Numbered from the stretch's first letter, positions 47,170 to 58,780 are shown. The stretch is 64,000 nt of DNA from Microcebus murinus (GCF_040939455.1 NC_134106.1:89039001-89103000), one strand, 5' to 3'. The notes: a model not told the origin generated them from the letters alone. Numbers and translations: made by a program.

Positions 47170-47716
47170 AAGCCTTGTTTCTTCCATCATGGTATACAAA
47201 GAACATGCCTGCCATTAATGGGAAGAATGACCTTGAATCATGCCATTTTAGGTAACCATTTCTTTATCTTTAACAGAAGGATACAGGACAGTGTAACCAG
47301 CACCCCAGTGAACAAATTTCAATGACCCCTATATAATCCTCTTCCTTAACTAATTACTTGACCTTTACAATTGTTTCCCAGAAATGGTGGATTTTCTTCT
47401 GAGATTCTGAATGCTTCTGGAAAACCATCCTGAAGCAAGATTCACCCACCCCCACAAACTGCTCCCCATGCATATAGCCCCTTGTTAGTTACTCCATGAC
47501 CTGCTCAAGGCACGCAGCCCCTCCTTTAAAAGCCCATGATCTCCATTAGTCAGAGAGAGATGGATTTGATGCAGCTTCTTCTACTGTTCTCCCTATAAGA
47601 AGTCTCTCATATTAAACATTCTTTTCTTCCTTGGCAATCCTCATTTTCTCAATAATTGGATCTTTGTGCAACAATCAACTGGACTTAGACTGAAACCCCA
47701 TTGTGGTTTTGCCAAT
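47170..47716 (+). mobile_element. Probable solo LTR, unnamed
   Basis: The right part has LTR-like order: CCTCCTTTAAAAGCCCATGA as a TATA-like element, CTCTCATATTAAACATTCTT as a possible poly(A) signal, then CTTGGCAATCCTCATTTTCT and CAATAATTGGATCTTTGTGC as an R/U5-like end. Just downstream a tiny L1 end begins. No family name or duplication could be assigned, and no retroviral coding sequence is present. Confidence 0.4.
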
Positions 47717-47724
47717 AACAGTAT

Positions 47725-47790
47725 ACGTAACCTTAATGTTTGTACCCCCATAATATGCTGAAATAAAAAATAAATAAATAAATAAATAAA
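47725..47790 (+). mobile_element. Minimal L1 3' end (about 40 bases plus tail)
   Basis: CGTAACCTTAATGTTTGTAC followed by CCCCATAATATGCTGAAATA is the intact terminal word of the lemur-type L1, then an (AAAT)n tail. An 8-base duplication (AACAGTAT) lies at 47717-47724 and 47791-47798. Confidence 0.9.
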
Positions 47791-48209
47791 AACAGTATTT
47801 AGCAAGGAAAAAAAAAACTGCTCCTGTTTTCAAGAAATATTCTAGTTTAAATCCTGACCCTTCTGTTAAAGAATGTTTGCTTTTACTTGGGCCGTTTACT
47901 TAAAATCCCCAAGTTTCAGTTCCTTATAGCATAAAAGGGTGGGGAAGGGATGGATGATCTCCAAAATACCATTAACTTTAATGTTAGGTTTCTTCATCTA
48001 AGGAATCCCTGAGATGAACTGTGTGCATATTAATGTGTAGAGCCAAACCTTTACAAAGAAAAATTAATTATTTTGGAAATAAATTCTATGTGATAGCACT
48101 TTTTTGGAGAACACTGGGGTAATTATCAGAAATCTCTTGAGAAGGAAGTGATTTTGGATTGTTCCCAAATATGGACTGATGAGAATATCCACAGCTAATG
48201 GTAGTTACC

Positions 48210-48415
48210 TTAATTGAAGCACTTTAAGTATATTAATTAATTAATCTTCAAACTCCCCTTACAGAATGGAACATTAATAAGGAAATCAATTTATCAACAG
48301 AAATGAACTAAAAGAGATGATGTGACTTGCTCAAGGCTATGGAAAAATCGGGGTCCAGGGTTGACTCCAAAGGCAGAGCTCCTAACATCCATGCCTGGAC
48401 CACTAAGGCTCTGTA
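48210..48415 (-). mobile_element. MIR, antisense
   Basis: GAAGCACTTTAAGTATATTA, GATGTGACTTGCTCAAGGCT, GGGGTCCAGGGTTGACTCCA and GCAGAGCTCCTAAC follow reverse MIR order. Confidence 0.6.
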
Positions 48416-48589
48416 CAAAATAAGACATTAATAGTATCCCTGATGGGTGTTTCAACCTCCTCACTGAGGGTTTTGAGGCTTATAGCACTCAGTTCTGAGT
48501 GCTGTCCTTGAATTTATATTTTCTGAAGAATTTAGTCTTTTCTTCCTTTCCTCTCTCTTATTAAGTCACAAATGTCCATGGGTTATGGC

Positions 48590-48740
48590 ACTAGATGGTG
48601 AGAATATGCAGGTGAATAAATTACTACTAGGCCCATGCCCTTGGGAAGCTTACGTTATAAGGAGAGAGGTAGATATGCAGAAACACGATTACAAATAGAG
48701 TATCATCACTGCTAAATGGAGGTAGGTATGAAGAGGTTGA
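48590..48740 (-). mobile_element. L2-like fragment, antisense
   Basis: GATGGTGAGAATATGCAGGT, GCCCTTGGGAAGCTTACGTT and ACACGATTACAAATAGAGTA resemble an antisense L2 segment downstream of its terminal block. Confidence 0.4.
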
Positions 48741-49051
48741 CACACCAGGAGAGAAATTTACTTTTCAAAATAAGCCCTGATCAATGATCTCTATTGGGTA
48801 GCCAATCACATGTGGCACAATGAGATGTAAGGACCTACAAACCTGTACCAAATTAGTCTTACTTCTGAACTAAGTGTCCTCAATTATCTTTCTGTAGTTA
48901 ATTTCACATAACTCTCCAACTTTTAGCTTATCACAGAGCTTCCTGCAAATTTTAGTAAAATCAAAGGAATATATTACAACATGACTCAGTAAAGGCATTT
49001 CAAACTAGATCTGTTTGAGGTGCCAGAATGTGAAGATCTATACACTATGAT

Positions 49052-49077
49052 TATCATCATCATCGTCATCATCATCC
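49052..49077. repeat. (ATC)n trinucleotide microsatellite
   Basis: A short run of ATC units with one CGTC interruption. Confidence 0.9.
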
Positions 49078-49084
49078 TACAGTG

Positions 49085-50580
49085 TTTACTAAGAACTCAT
49101 AATGTTCCTGGTACTATATGTGAATATGCATGATCATTTATGATGGTTATTTTAGATTCTTCAAAGGAAGTTGTCTAAGAAACATCATGTAAAAGACTTG
49201 CCACTGAGCTTGGGTTTGGACATTTTGTTTTTTGCAGTGTTTCTCCTACACTGGTGGATAGCCATACATTTCTTCCCCTGGTTCCTGAAGATCAATACAT
49301 GAATTCTGTTTAGCATCAAAGCGGATCAATCCAGGAATTTCACTGATGGGGAATACTCCATATTAGGGACATAATTTACTATTGTGCTTATTTTTTATGA
49401 CATTAGCATCCCATTTTGATTTGCTATAATGAGGGCTTTTTTGACACCTGAGAGCTCCCAAATATTGACAGATGAACCCTTGTGAGTTATTGTACTGAAT
49501 GGTGGAAACACTGGGAAGAGGCCTGGGAGACTTAGGATTGTTGATAAAACTGACTTAAGCATTGAGAAGTGTAATATACCAGAGAATATACAAACTGAGC
49601 ATAAATGTGCGACAAGACAAGAACTGGAAAAATCCAGACAATCTTTACTCCTAAGGGACCAACACCAGGCCAAACATTAGAGGAGCAGGAAAGAGCAAGA
49701 TACCAGAGAACCTGGAGGTGAGGACTTTGATCATGAGACCATGAGACAACCATCCTCTGTCAAAGCTTGTTGGGCTTTAAAGTACACACCTGGCCAGGTG
49801 AGTCCACTGGGAGAGAGTTAAAGCTCTTAAAGAGGATCACTGAGAGCTTTGGAAAAATGAGGATTTCTGTGAAGATGAGCACAGAGCTGTGTGCCTGTGG
49901 AGAACCTGGAAAATCACGAGTTCTCCTTGAACCTGGAAGTTCTCCTTGCCAGGAGCTGGCTTGGAGGGCTCTACCTCCAGAAGGGCCTAGGGAAGTGACG
50001 AGGAAGCTCAGCAATTCCACAGATGCTGCTGCACGTGAATCTCCCAGAAACACAAAGAAAGGAGCATGGTAGGAGCCACAATCTCCTTTCCACTGAGGAG
50101 AAGAAAGCCTCAGAATGTTGAAAGGACTAGAGCCAAGATAATCAGCCAGGTAGTTCCAGACTCAAAATTCAAATGTGATTTTTTTTGGGGGGACAAAAAT
50201 ATTTATTTACACCTCTGATTATTCAAGATAAAATTCTGCAAAGTAGAATTACAGAGTTTAATATCAAGAACTGGTTTCAGGTTTTTGATTTATACTAATT
50301 GTTCACCAACAGGTACTAGAAAGAAGGTACCAAATCTACCAACAGCTGTGTGTAATCTTTCAACCACATTCTTTTTTCTTTTTTATTTGACTATTACTTC
50401 CTCAAATCTGATTTTTTTAAAATTTAAACCAGGACACTTTTTACTCTAACAACGCAAGGCTCTTCCTCAATCCCTCAGTTAGAATTACATGTCTCTTATA
50501 GTGTCTGTTATAACTCTAAATCAATCCATCCTGGGTAGTCGTCAGTTATTTCCAAGTCTCATACCATAACCATAGTAGAA
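49085..50580. other. Unassigned DNA, relatively GC-rich at 49.6-50.1 kb
   Basis: I could not assign this. Overlapping frames of about 100 codons occur on both strands at 49760-50072, in a locally GC-richer patch. They share the same DNA and show no conserved motif. Decayed LTR sequence is one possibility. A T8G6 run stands near 50180. Confidence 0.4.
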
Positions 50581-50594
50581 CTTCTGTATTATAA

Positions 50595-50625
50595 TAAAAA
50601 TAATAATAATAATAAATAAAACATG
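50595..50625. repeat. (TAA)n microsatellite
   Basis: A short imperfect ATA/TAA repeat. Confidence 0.85.
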
Positions 50626-50629
50626 TTGT

Positions 50630-50845
50630 GTATCATGTACCAGGGACTAAGTATTTTACATATACAGAGATTATTTAATTTAATCACAATAATCTAGAAT
50701 ATATATTCTATTCTTTTCTCCATTTTATAGGTTGGAAAGCTGGAAGGAAAGTACATTCTCATGTTTATATACCCAGTAAATGACAGATTTGAACCCAGAT
50801 CTTCTGACTCTGGAGACAGTTCTCTTCAGCCCTCACAATAATGCC
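50630..50845 (-). mobile_element. MIR, antisense
   Basis: Reverse MIR: TACCAGGGACTAAGTATTTT, CTCCATTTTATAGGTTGGAA, GACAGATTTGAACCCAGATC and TTCTGACTCTGGAGACAGTT. Confidence 0.75.
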
Positions 50846-51234
50846 TCTTTCCATGAAAAGCAGGGACTTCCTTTTGCTATACTTCCTTTTGCTTCTTCAA
50901 TAGCATACACCATAGTTTGTAACTACCTACTACGTTCTATGGCTTAAATGTGATCTGTGCTCCAAAAAGCTTGTTGAAGTATGTTGTAGTTTGATACTTC
51001 AGCAGCACTGAGTTAATTGTGGAGACCAAACTGTAAGTGAGAAAAGGAGGCTTAATATAAAATCCAAGTATATTATCTGCCTGTATCTGGGTGTGGAAAG
51101 GGTGACACAGTGGTGAAGAGGAGAAAGGACATACACTGAGTCACTTCTATATGTCAGGCAGGTTGGTCTGTAGGCGCTGTATGGCGGGGGGCAGAGGGGA
51201 GGAGACAATGAGAGAAGTTTCAGTTTTGAAGTTC

Positions 51235-51410
51235 AGCCTGGGCTCGAATCTTGGCTAGGTATTTGGCCTAGTTCTGTATTATTAGACAAGATGATATGTA
51301 ACTTCTCTGTGTGTCTGTTTTTTTCATTATATGAAGAACATAACACCCAGCTTCTTGGAATCATGTAAAAATTAAATCAGATAATGTATGCACCAGCCTT
51401 TTGAATGCTC
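51235..51410 (+). mobile_element. MIR
   Basis: Plus-orientation MIR: CAGCCTGGGCTCGAATCTTG, ACTTCTCTGTGTGTCTGTTT, AATTAAATCAGATAATGTAT. Confidence 0.65.
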
Positions 51411-51499
51411 CTATATTTCTCTGTCCTGAGTCATGTCACCACCAGATTTACATAAGGCTTATTTTGTTTGTCTGCTTTTTGTTGATTCATTTTCATACA

Positions 51500-51635
51500 T
51501 TTCTGAAAGGCAGTTATGATTATCTTTGTTTTAGTGATGAACAAAGTCATCATTGGTAATTACACACATCCAGAGTCAGAAACAGAAAAGAGCACAGTTT
51601 TGACTGATTTCAAAGCCCAGACTCTTTCCATGAGA
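51500..51635 (-). mobile_element. MIR fragment, antisense, weak
   Basis: GTTTTAGTGATGAACAAAGT and AGCCCAGACTCTTTCCATGA resemble reverse MIR wording, but the middle is strongly diverged. Confidence 0.35.
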
Positions 51636-51639
51636 CATT

Positions 51640-52345
51640 AAAATATGGCCTCATCAGAGCTCTTGGCTCTATCAGGACACTTCAAGAGCCATTTAAGTAG
51701 TCCAGAATGTATCATTGCCTCATCTTTAATGAGGATTTTACTTTGTTACATGTTAGTTCTCTGTTTAAAGCTATTCAATAGGCAATGTCAAAATTCCATA
51801 GCAAGGATTAGAAGGACCTTTATTGCCAGTGCTTTACTTAATAGTTTCAGCTTAAACCATAGATTCTTTTGCGTTCCCATATTAATTCCATAAATGCTCA
51901 GTGGCTTATCTTTCCCCAAAGTCACTAGCTATATTTGTGCCTCTGTAATTTGGAACACTTTTTACTAGGCTTAGAATAGACTCACCCTCACCTAGTCTGC
52001 TTGGTGAATACTCACATGCCATGAAAATTTAATTCAATACTTCCAAAGCTCCCCAATCCAAAAACACAAACAAATAAAACAACAGCAATAAAAGCTAAAA
52101 TGAACAACAACAAAATAACCAACAACAAAGAAATTTGTGAAGAAGAGATTTGATTCTTGACCACACCTAAGTCAAGTGAATCAGGAATTCTAGTAGAAGT
52201 ACCTGTAGACCTTACTTTTTATAAGAACTACAGTCGATTTTATGATCAGACAAGTTTTGGCATGACTTCAATGGAAACAAAAACTAAGTTGCATTATAAT
52301 TTTCTGTCTCTAACTTATGGTATCATTTAGGAGTGTAACAACTTT
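51640..52345. other. Unassigned DNA
   Basis: No recognised gene or repeat. An AACAA-rich low-complexity stretch lies at 52060-52130. Confidence 0.4.
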
Positions 52346-52349
52346 ATTT

Positions 52350-52425
52350 AGCATTATATATTTAGTTCATTGCTTAGAAAAGTGCAAGTCTTCAGAAATT
52401 GTTTGCTGAATGAATTAATTAATGA
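52350..52425 (+). mobile_element. L2 3' terminal fragment
   Basis: GCTTAGAAAAGTGCAAGTCT then TTGTTTGCTGAATGAATTAA matches the extreme L2 end. Confidence 0.5.
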
Positions 52426-52914
52426 AAGAACATGCTCATACTGAAATAACAAGCAGACATCCAAGATTACTTATGGAAAACTTTTTAAGTCACAGTGAAT
52501 AAGCAATCCAGATGTCCTGTTGCTAATTTCTGATATTATTTTTTTTTAATTTAAAAACTGTGTTAAATCAACAGAAATTCCTCTCTTTAGAGAACCCTTA
52601 ACAATGCTGCAGCAGCTGTTCAGATTCAAATTGGTTTGAAGAAATCCTGCTTGTATGCAGATATATAGCAACCAATATAGTTGGGTATAGAAGACTTAGA
52701 TTTGGTGAACTTAAAGTTCACAGTAGATTACATATTTTAAATAAAATGCAAGGGATTTTCCTGGCATAAGTTCTAAATGATCATGGAGAAGATGAGTTTC
52801 AAAAAATCAGCACAACAGAAAAGTGGTACAGATAGCAGAGGAGAGACTCAAGATATATCTCCTACTTCTGGACTTATGTTGCCACAAGAGAACTCTTCCA
52901 CTGAGAACTTTATA

Positions 52915-53105
52915 CGATGTATCTCCATTTCTTTCAGAATGACATCCACACTCCTCATCATAGTCTATTAGGTCCACCAAGTCTGGTCCTATCAACTCTG
53001 AAAATGTTACTTTATTTCACTTTTTATCGCCTATCAAAAGAACCACACATAAGAAACTTCTCTCTTTTCTTGCTCTCTAAACTTTTCCATGTCTGTGTCA
53101 AGGAA
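52915..53105 (+). mobile_element. L2 fragment
   Basis: AGAATGACATCCACACTCCT, TATTAGGTCCACCAAGTCTG and GCTCTCTAAACTTTTCC follow an L2 3' segment ('ggataaagtccaaactcct ... caaggccctccatgatctgg'). The 101-codon frame at 52917-53222 runs through it and is a shadow. Confidence 0.5.
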
Positions 53106-53109
53106 AAAC

Positions 53110-54090
53110 AAAGTTGGACACTAACTAAAGGTGGTAAAGAGAGATGCTACTCAGTGACAAGTATACAGAATGGAGGACTATCCAGTGGATTTTGCCAAAA
53201 CAAAAAGGAGAAGAAAATGTAAATGCTGATGTTTGCTAAAGGGGAGACACTGCAGGGAATTGGAGAGAAGTTTGGTCCCTGTGACCAGCCCATCTGGATT
53301 TGCTAATTGGCACATATTGTAAAGAGAAATAAATTTCATGTACTACAATGACAGGCGCTAGTTGTACAAATTGGAGTAAGGCTCATCCCCAACAAAATTA
53401 GGCTTGTACCCTCCCAGAGGGACTGGGAGGCTGGAGTTACCCTCTTTAATGTTGGCATTTCAAAGATACAGCTCTCAGGTCCTTGAGGAGATAGTTCTGG
53501 GTAGTAAAATATTTATATCTTTAAGGGGCAGAGAAAGGATTTATAATTGCAAGGTTTCTAAAGTAAGTGCTCTAAGCAGGAGTTCAGGGACCTATAGGTC
53601 TGTCATCAGGTTTTGACTGCAATAAACAGTACATTCTCTTAGCAGTGTTGAGCTTTCCTAGGCAGGCATTGTAAGGATGGCTGTAGCATCCTCGGGACGC
53701 AGCCCTCAGCTGCTAGAAGGCATGCTCAAGTTCTATCAAGTCTCTTAGTATAGGGGTTTGGTTGGAATCATTAAACAATAAGAATTTTTACAGTTCTTTC
53801 TTGATCCTAGAATATTCTTAATTTCCTTTTTCCCAAAAGAGCTAATATCTAGGATGGGAATGAGAAGGTGAAAATCAGATTCACCATTTGGAGGACCATC
53901 TCAGGCAGTGAAAATATCATATGCAAAGAAATAATAGAAAAAGAGGGAATGTCAGGCCTTTCTATGGCTGTGTCAGTGTTATCAAATGAGGTGTCTGAAA
54001 GATGGTAGTGGAAAAAAGTAATAACTAATTTAAATGCCTCTTAATGTCTACAGAGTATACAAAATATCTCCATGTTTGTTAGTAAGGGTA
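53110..54090. other. Unassigned DNA, possibly containing an old LTR
   Basis: The patch 53340-53760 has features reminiscent of an LTR (CTCCCAGAGGGACTGGGAGG, TGACTGCAATAAACAGTACA), but I could not match it to a family. The 70-codon plus frame at 53404-53616 lies inside it without a recognisable motif. Confidence 0.35.
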
Positions 54091-54099
54091 TTAATTGCT

Positions 54100-54330
54100 A
54101 TTATTAAATACCTTCTGCATGCTGTGTTATTTACTTGCAATATCTCATAACATTCTTACAACCATCTTTTTCCATTCTATATGTTACATACAACCCATGT
54201 TCTGCTAGGACAGGAATTATTATTTCCATTTTACAAATGAGGTAACTCAGACTTAAGGTAAGCAGTTGTCCCAAGATAATACAGGTAAATAGTAAATGCA
54301 CAGAGAATCGAACTCATGTATTTTTAAGCT
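54100..54330 (-). mobile_element. MIR, antisense
   Basis: Reverse MIR with a spacer in the middle: TTCTGCATGCTGTGTTATTT, ATTTCCATTTTACAAATGAG, GTAACTCAGACTTAAGGTAA, then AGAATCGAACTCATG. Confidence 0.7.
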
Positions 54331-55084
54331 CCATAAATTTTGAGTGTTACATATACCATTTCTTTGCAATAATTTCAACTGAGTTAAAGAACATCTAAAT
54401 TGCATGTAACCTTTTATCACTTTTAGGTTTATGACTGTGTGTTAATGGAAAATGTAAATTTCTTGCAATTTACAGCAGATTTTACATTAGTGGCGGTGTT
54501 CCCATAGTCTCGTTATCTCGGTTTGTCTTAAACATTTATTACTAATTTGACACCAGTGATATTCTAATTAAAGTTCATTCTCTAACATGAAATACAGTAT
54601 TACATAAAGCAGCAAGAACATCTTATTTCCATTTAGATTCCCAGGTATTGTGTGGGTGGTTACAATAATTGTTGGACGTAATTTCGTTTATTTGTTTAGG
54701 AACTCCTCACTTCCATCATGCTCACTCCATAGTACCACCTTATATTTTCCCAGATATTTCTTATGTTTCCTTAGAAGCTCTTTTACACAGTGGGTTTTTG
54801 TTTAGGCACAATTGTTAATTAAAGTAAGTATCCAAATTGCATAATGCCTGATAGAAGGTGTCAGATTTTTCCAAGCATGACCTATGCTGTCAGCAGAAAG
54901 AGTATGAAACCTTTCATATTTCAGGAGAAAAGCAGGGTTTGAGATAAAATTAGGTCATCCTGAACCTTTTTAAGATAAGCAGAATCTAAATAAGCTCTAT
55001 CCATTCAGCGACCCTATGGATTCTACGCCCTAAATACATATCACAGGTGTCTATTTTTTTTTTTTTTCCATTTATGCCCACTTC

Positions 55085-55290
55085 CTCCACTCTGGGTCAC
55101 TGGTTTGTTCTCAAACTGAATATCAGAATGGCCTCAGAAGTTTCAACATAACATTGATGCCTGAATTTAACCCCAGACGTTCTTCTGATTTAACTGGTAT
55201 GGGGAAGGGCCAGAAAAATGTGAGGTCTTAACCAAATTTGGGGTGATGTTGATGTTGGTCTAGAGACCACACTTTGAGAACCACTTTCTC
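55085..55290 (+). mobile_element. MER5-group hAT fragment, plus orientation
   Basis: TTGTTCTCAAACTGAATATC, GATTTAACTGGTATGGGGAA and GACCACACTTTGAGAACCAC follow a hAT-Charlie miniature family ('ggttctcaaac ... gggaccacactttgagaaccact'). The terminal inverted-repeat nature is clear from TTCTCAAAC and TTTGAGAAC. Confidence 0.65.
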
Positions 55291-55304
55291 ATTTCCTGCT
55301 ACAC

Positions 55305-55450
55305 AGGGTGTGTTCCATGGATCAGCAACATTAGCATCATCTGGAAGCTTAAGAGAAATACAAAATTTGTGTCCACATCTCAGACCTATTGCATAATAAT
55401 CTGCATCTTAATAACATCCCCAAGGAATTCAAATGCACAGTGAGGTGAGC
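55305..55450 (-). mobile_element. MER5-group hAT fragment, minus orientation
   Basis: CCATGGATCAGCAACATTAG, CATCATCTGGAAGCTTAAGA, CTCAGACCTATTGCATAATA and AACATCCCCAAGGAATTCAA match the same family as the neighbour, read in the opposite direction. Confidence 0.6.
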
Positions 55451-55489
55451 AGAGCTTGAGTTAATACTCTAGTCTGAGCAGAGCTAGTC

Positions 55490-55705
55490 ACTTGTCATCT
55501 GGACTACTATTTGTCTCTTTGCCATTTATTCCTCCTTACTTCCAACCAAATCTTCACGTTCTTTTCTGACATGCATATACAGCCATAGCCATGGTCATAG
55601 GACTTACCTGATGGACATGTGTCAATTTCTCCCTAGACTAACATTTAAACTCCTTTCTTTATCATGCAAGGTCTGCCTTTTACTTCAGGTTCTAGCATTT
55701 CATAC
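55490..55705 (+). mobile_element. L2-like fragment
   Basis: TCATCTGGACTACTATTTGT, TTGCCATTTATTCCTCCTTA and TAACATTTAAACTCCTTTCT resemble L2 3' sequence. The Alu begins right after. Confidence 0.4.
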
Positions 55706-55719
55706 ACGTATCATATTAC

Positions 55720-55972
55720 TGAGGCTGAAGTGCAGTGGTGTGATCATAGCTCAGGGCAACCTCAAACACCTGGCCTCAAGGGATCCTCCTTCCTCAGCCT
55801 CCTGAGTAGCTAAGACTATAGGCAAGTGCCATGCTGATAATTTTTTCTATGTTTTTATAGAGACAGGTCTTGCTCTTGCTCACAATGGTCTCAAACTCCT
55901 GGCCTCAATTGATCCTCCCACCTGGAACTCTCAAAGTGCTTGGATTACAGGCTTGAGCCACCATGCCTGGCC
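55720..55972 (-). mobile_element. Alu, antisense, 3'-truncated
   Basis: AGGCTGAAGTGCAGTGGTGT opens the right monomer, TTTTTTCTATGTTTTTATAG marks the linker, and GCTTGAGCCACCATGCCTGG closes the left monomer. The terminal ~30 bases and A-tail expected at the left are missing. CpGs are decayed, so the copy is old. The frame at 55611-55805 is partly Alu-derived. Confidence 0.88.
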
Positions 55973-55974
55973 CC

Positions 55975-57320
55975 TTCCTAGCTTTATATCCTTGCAAATT
56001 CAACACTAATCTGTACAATGGGGTTCATGACAGAACCATTTTAAATGCAATAGTGTACGTAAAACATTGGCAGCTACCTGACCTGCACATACTAGTTACT
56101 TAGTCTTAATGTATCCTATTACCTAATAAAGAACTAGGTACCCAATAAACACTTAAATATGAAAATGTGCTTGATGCATTGCTAATTAAAGGAAAGTGCA
56201 TAAAAACAAGACTATGATGCTAGACTTGCAAAGTATTTTGTAAAACTGTCTTTTTTAACCACTAGTTAAGTGATGGGCTCAAAACACTCCTTAGTAAACC
56301 TCTCCACTGATTTCTTTGTTCTTAATAAAAAAAAAAAAAAGAAAAAAGTGACTGAATTAAGGTGGAAATTCTTTTCTAAGAGCCAGAAAAAAAGGGAGAA
56401 AAAGAAAAAAGAACACCCCTTCAATTCTTCTGTGAGAAATCTGCAGAGCACTTAAAATATTTTATATTTCATATTAAATATTTCAGTTACTTCGGAAAGG
56501 GTCATAAGTCTGATTGAATAGTCCTGCAATTAAAATATTTAACTGAAGGAAAAGGGCATTTTTTTGCCTGATGAAATTTAAAGTAACTTAATTTTTGATT
56601 ATATAATGTTACCTTGGACTCCCACAAAGACCTGCCCTACATTGGAAATATTGCATTGTAATAAAAAGCCTTTTATTCCTAGCTCTCAAATTATAAATAA
56701 TATATAAGCATTGCTTAAAATGGTAAAATAAAAAATGAATCAACCCTTTTTAATAGTATACATGAATGATTATTGGATCAATAGTTCACAGTATACTACT
56801 GCAATTAAATGTATTCAATAATTCAGTAAAATGACCATATTTTATATTTTAAAGTCATTAAAGTAATAAAATATAACCCTTAATCCAAGATCATTCTTCA
56901 GTTATAATGAAGCACATATTTATATGTTTTTCAAATTCTTCAAACATACTTGATTTTTTACTCTAAAAATTTTCTGTTTGGAAAAATAAAATGTTTAACC
57001 CTTTTATGGACTATAGTCAATTAGCAAAATCAGCATAGTAAAATGTTTAAGCAAATGCATTTAGGATGTTAACAGAGATATTTCTTTAAAAATGTTGAAT
57101 ATAGTCTAAAGCTAGATATTTTGGTAGTAAACGCAAATTGTATCAAAACCAGTTAATAACAAGTTTATATTAAGAGATATTAATCACTTCTCAAACTTTT
57201 GAGTGCATACTGCTGGCCTTAGATAAGATGAAGTCACTATATGCTTGCTCTCAGAGACCCAAGCCTGAAATGCAGGCTCACAGCTGTATTTTGAGTGAAC
57301 AATTACTTGATGCTATGTTG
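55975..57320. other. Unassigned AT-rich DNA
   Basis: An A-run at 56326-56340 and an A/G-rich patch at 56385-56412 give short spurious frames on both strands. Otherwise no repeat or gene is recognised. Confidence 0.4.
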
Positions 57321-57324
57321 TAGC

Positions 57325-57470
57325 ACCTGATCTCTGGGTCAGCAGCATTGGAAATTCCTGAGTGCTAGTTAGAAAGCCTCAGACCTGCACCAGCCCTTTT
57401 GAATTGGAGTCTGCATTTTGACTGTAGCCCTACTGTTTTGAATGCACAACATTTGGGAAGTCACTGCTGA
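57325..57470 (-). mobile_element. MER5-group hAT fragment, antisense
   Basis: TCTGGGTCAGCAGCATTGGA, CTCAGACCTGCACCAGCCCT and GGAGTCTGCATTTTGACTGT match the family seen at 55.3 kb in the same orientation. Confidence 0.55.
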
Positions 57471-57904
57471 ATGGTGTGGACCTTAATCACTGAGAGTCTG
57501 GATTCATTTCACATGAAACAAATCCTGGGTGCATCACTTGCAATGCCTTCCAAAATATAAAGGGCCCATAGAATATTAACTGCTATTATTGGACACAGTG
57601 CTGAGAGGCCAGTTTGTAGTCTTCAGAATGTACCCTTGACTTTGAATTAGGAGACCAAGATTTGGTGCTCAGCTTTGTCACTCTCCACCTGTTTTACCTT
57701 AGATACACTATTCAAATTCCCATAATTTTAGATTCCTAACCTATGAAACCAGAATATCAGCATTTGAGGATTAATGTAAAGATTCTAATGAATAATAATA
57801 TGATATCATGTTACAAACTTTACAGTTCTGCACATACATTAGTTCTTAATATGGCAGCACAGTTAATAGACTGATATGGGCTCTGTTGACATAGGATGGT
57901 GTCC

Positions 57905-58310
57905 AAGCGTGTTCTATCATGTTACTCTTCTTTAAACCCTTTGAGGATAAAATCCAAACTCTTTGCCATAGCCCTCAAGTTACTCCATGAACTGAGCTCT
58001 GTATGTCTTATTTCCTACCCATTCTCCCTTTTCTCACACTCCTATAATCATATTGGCCTTAAAGCTTTTCTGTGAAGACAACAATCTTCTACTTGTCTTT
58101 GTTTCTGTCTTTGTCATTCCCTAGGACTTAAATGTGCCTCCCTCAGATATTGGAATGGCCCCTTCATTCAGGTCTCTCTGCAAATGTCATACCTCAGAGA
58201 AGCTTTTTATGATCTCTAAAAGAGTACCCCATTCACTTACTACCACTTTGTCCACTTAATCTGCTTCTTCAGATTTCACTGAATATATTGCTGTCCGATG
58301 TTATAATTCA
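57905..58310 (+). mobile_element. L2 LINE 3' region, left part
   Basis: TAAACCCTTTGAGGATAAAA, AACTCTTTGCCATAGCCCTC, TTCAGGTCTCTCTGCAAATG and TACCTCAGAGAAGCTTTTTA follow L2 order without large gaps. The element breaks off near 58310 and resumes at about 58665. Confidence 0.75.
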
Positions 58311-58664
58311 AGGTTCAATCAGGAAAGCAGAAAAAAACTGTAGTTATTTTAAGAAAGAAAATTTTAATAGAGGAAATGCATGTAAAACCATTGGAAGATC
58401 AAGGAGGACAAAGGTTAGACAAAGTCTTAGATGAGGTTCAGGAAATTTGGAAAGGCTGAAATTGCAAGGAAGCTGCTAGAAAAACCACCAGATTGTGGGT
58501 GCACAGACATTAGCCTGGTCACTGCTGCAAAATCCACCTTGGCTGTCTTCCAAAGTGCCTGAGCTTCCACAGGTGAATATTGGCTTTTCTTTTCCTACTA
58601 CTCTCCAGATCTTGGATAAATGCCTCATGTTGGTGGGTAGGAAAATATGAATAATGTCTGGCAT
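58311..58664 (+). mobile_element. Unnamed ancient repeat inserted in L2
   Basis: AAGGTTCAATCAGGAAAGCA, then GTGCACAGACATTAGCCTGG, TCACTGCTGCAAAATCCACC and TTGGCTGTCTTCCAAAGTGC follow a mammalian repeat whose wording I recognise but cannot name. It separates two parts of one L2, so it inserted after the L2. The 64-codon minus-strand frame at 58476-58670 is a shadow. Confidence 0.45.
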
Positions 58665-58780
58665 ACACATGTACGTATTTTCTGTCTTCTCTACTAAAAC
58701 ATAAGCTCTAGGAGAACAAAGACTTTATCCATTTTCCTCACTGCTGTAGTCTAAGTACAGGCCAAAATTTAGTTGGCACT
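58665..58780 (+). mobile_element. L2 LINE 3' end, right part
   Basis: AAACATAAGCTCTAGGAGAA, CAAAGACTTTATCCATTTTC and TTAGTTGGCACTCATAAAAA correspond to the L2 'gtaagctccatgagggcaggga ... tcaataaat' end. An A-rich run follows to 58830. Confidence 0.65.

Noticed and set aside
49760..50072. Frames of about 100 codons on both strands in a GC-richer patch
   Set aside because: Opposite-strand frames of equal length are expected by chance in GC-richer DNA. No domain and no exon-like boundaries could be defended.
50930..51000. MaLR LTR start resembling TATGGCTTAAATGTGATCTG
   Set aside because: Only about 50 bases resemble the family start and the following sequence does not continue the pattern.
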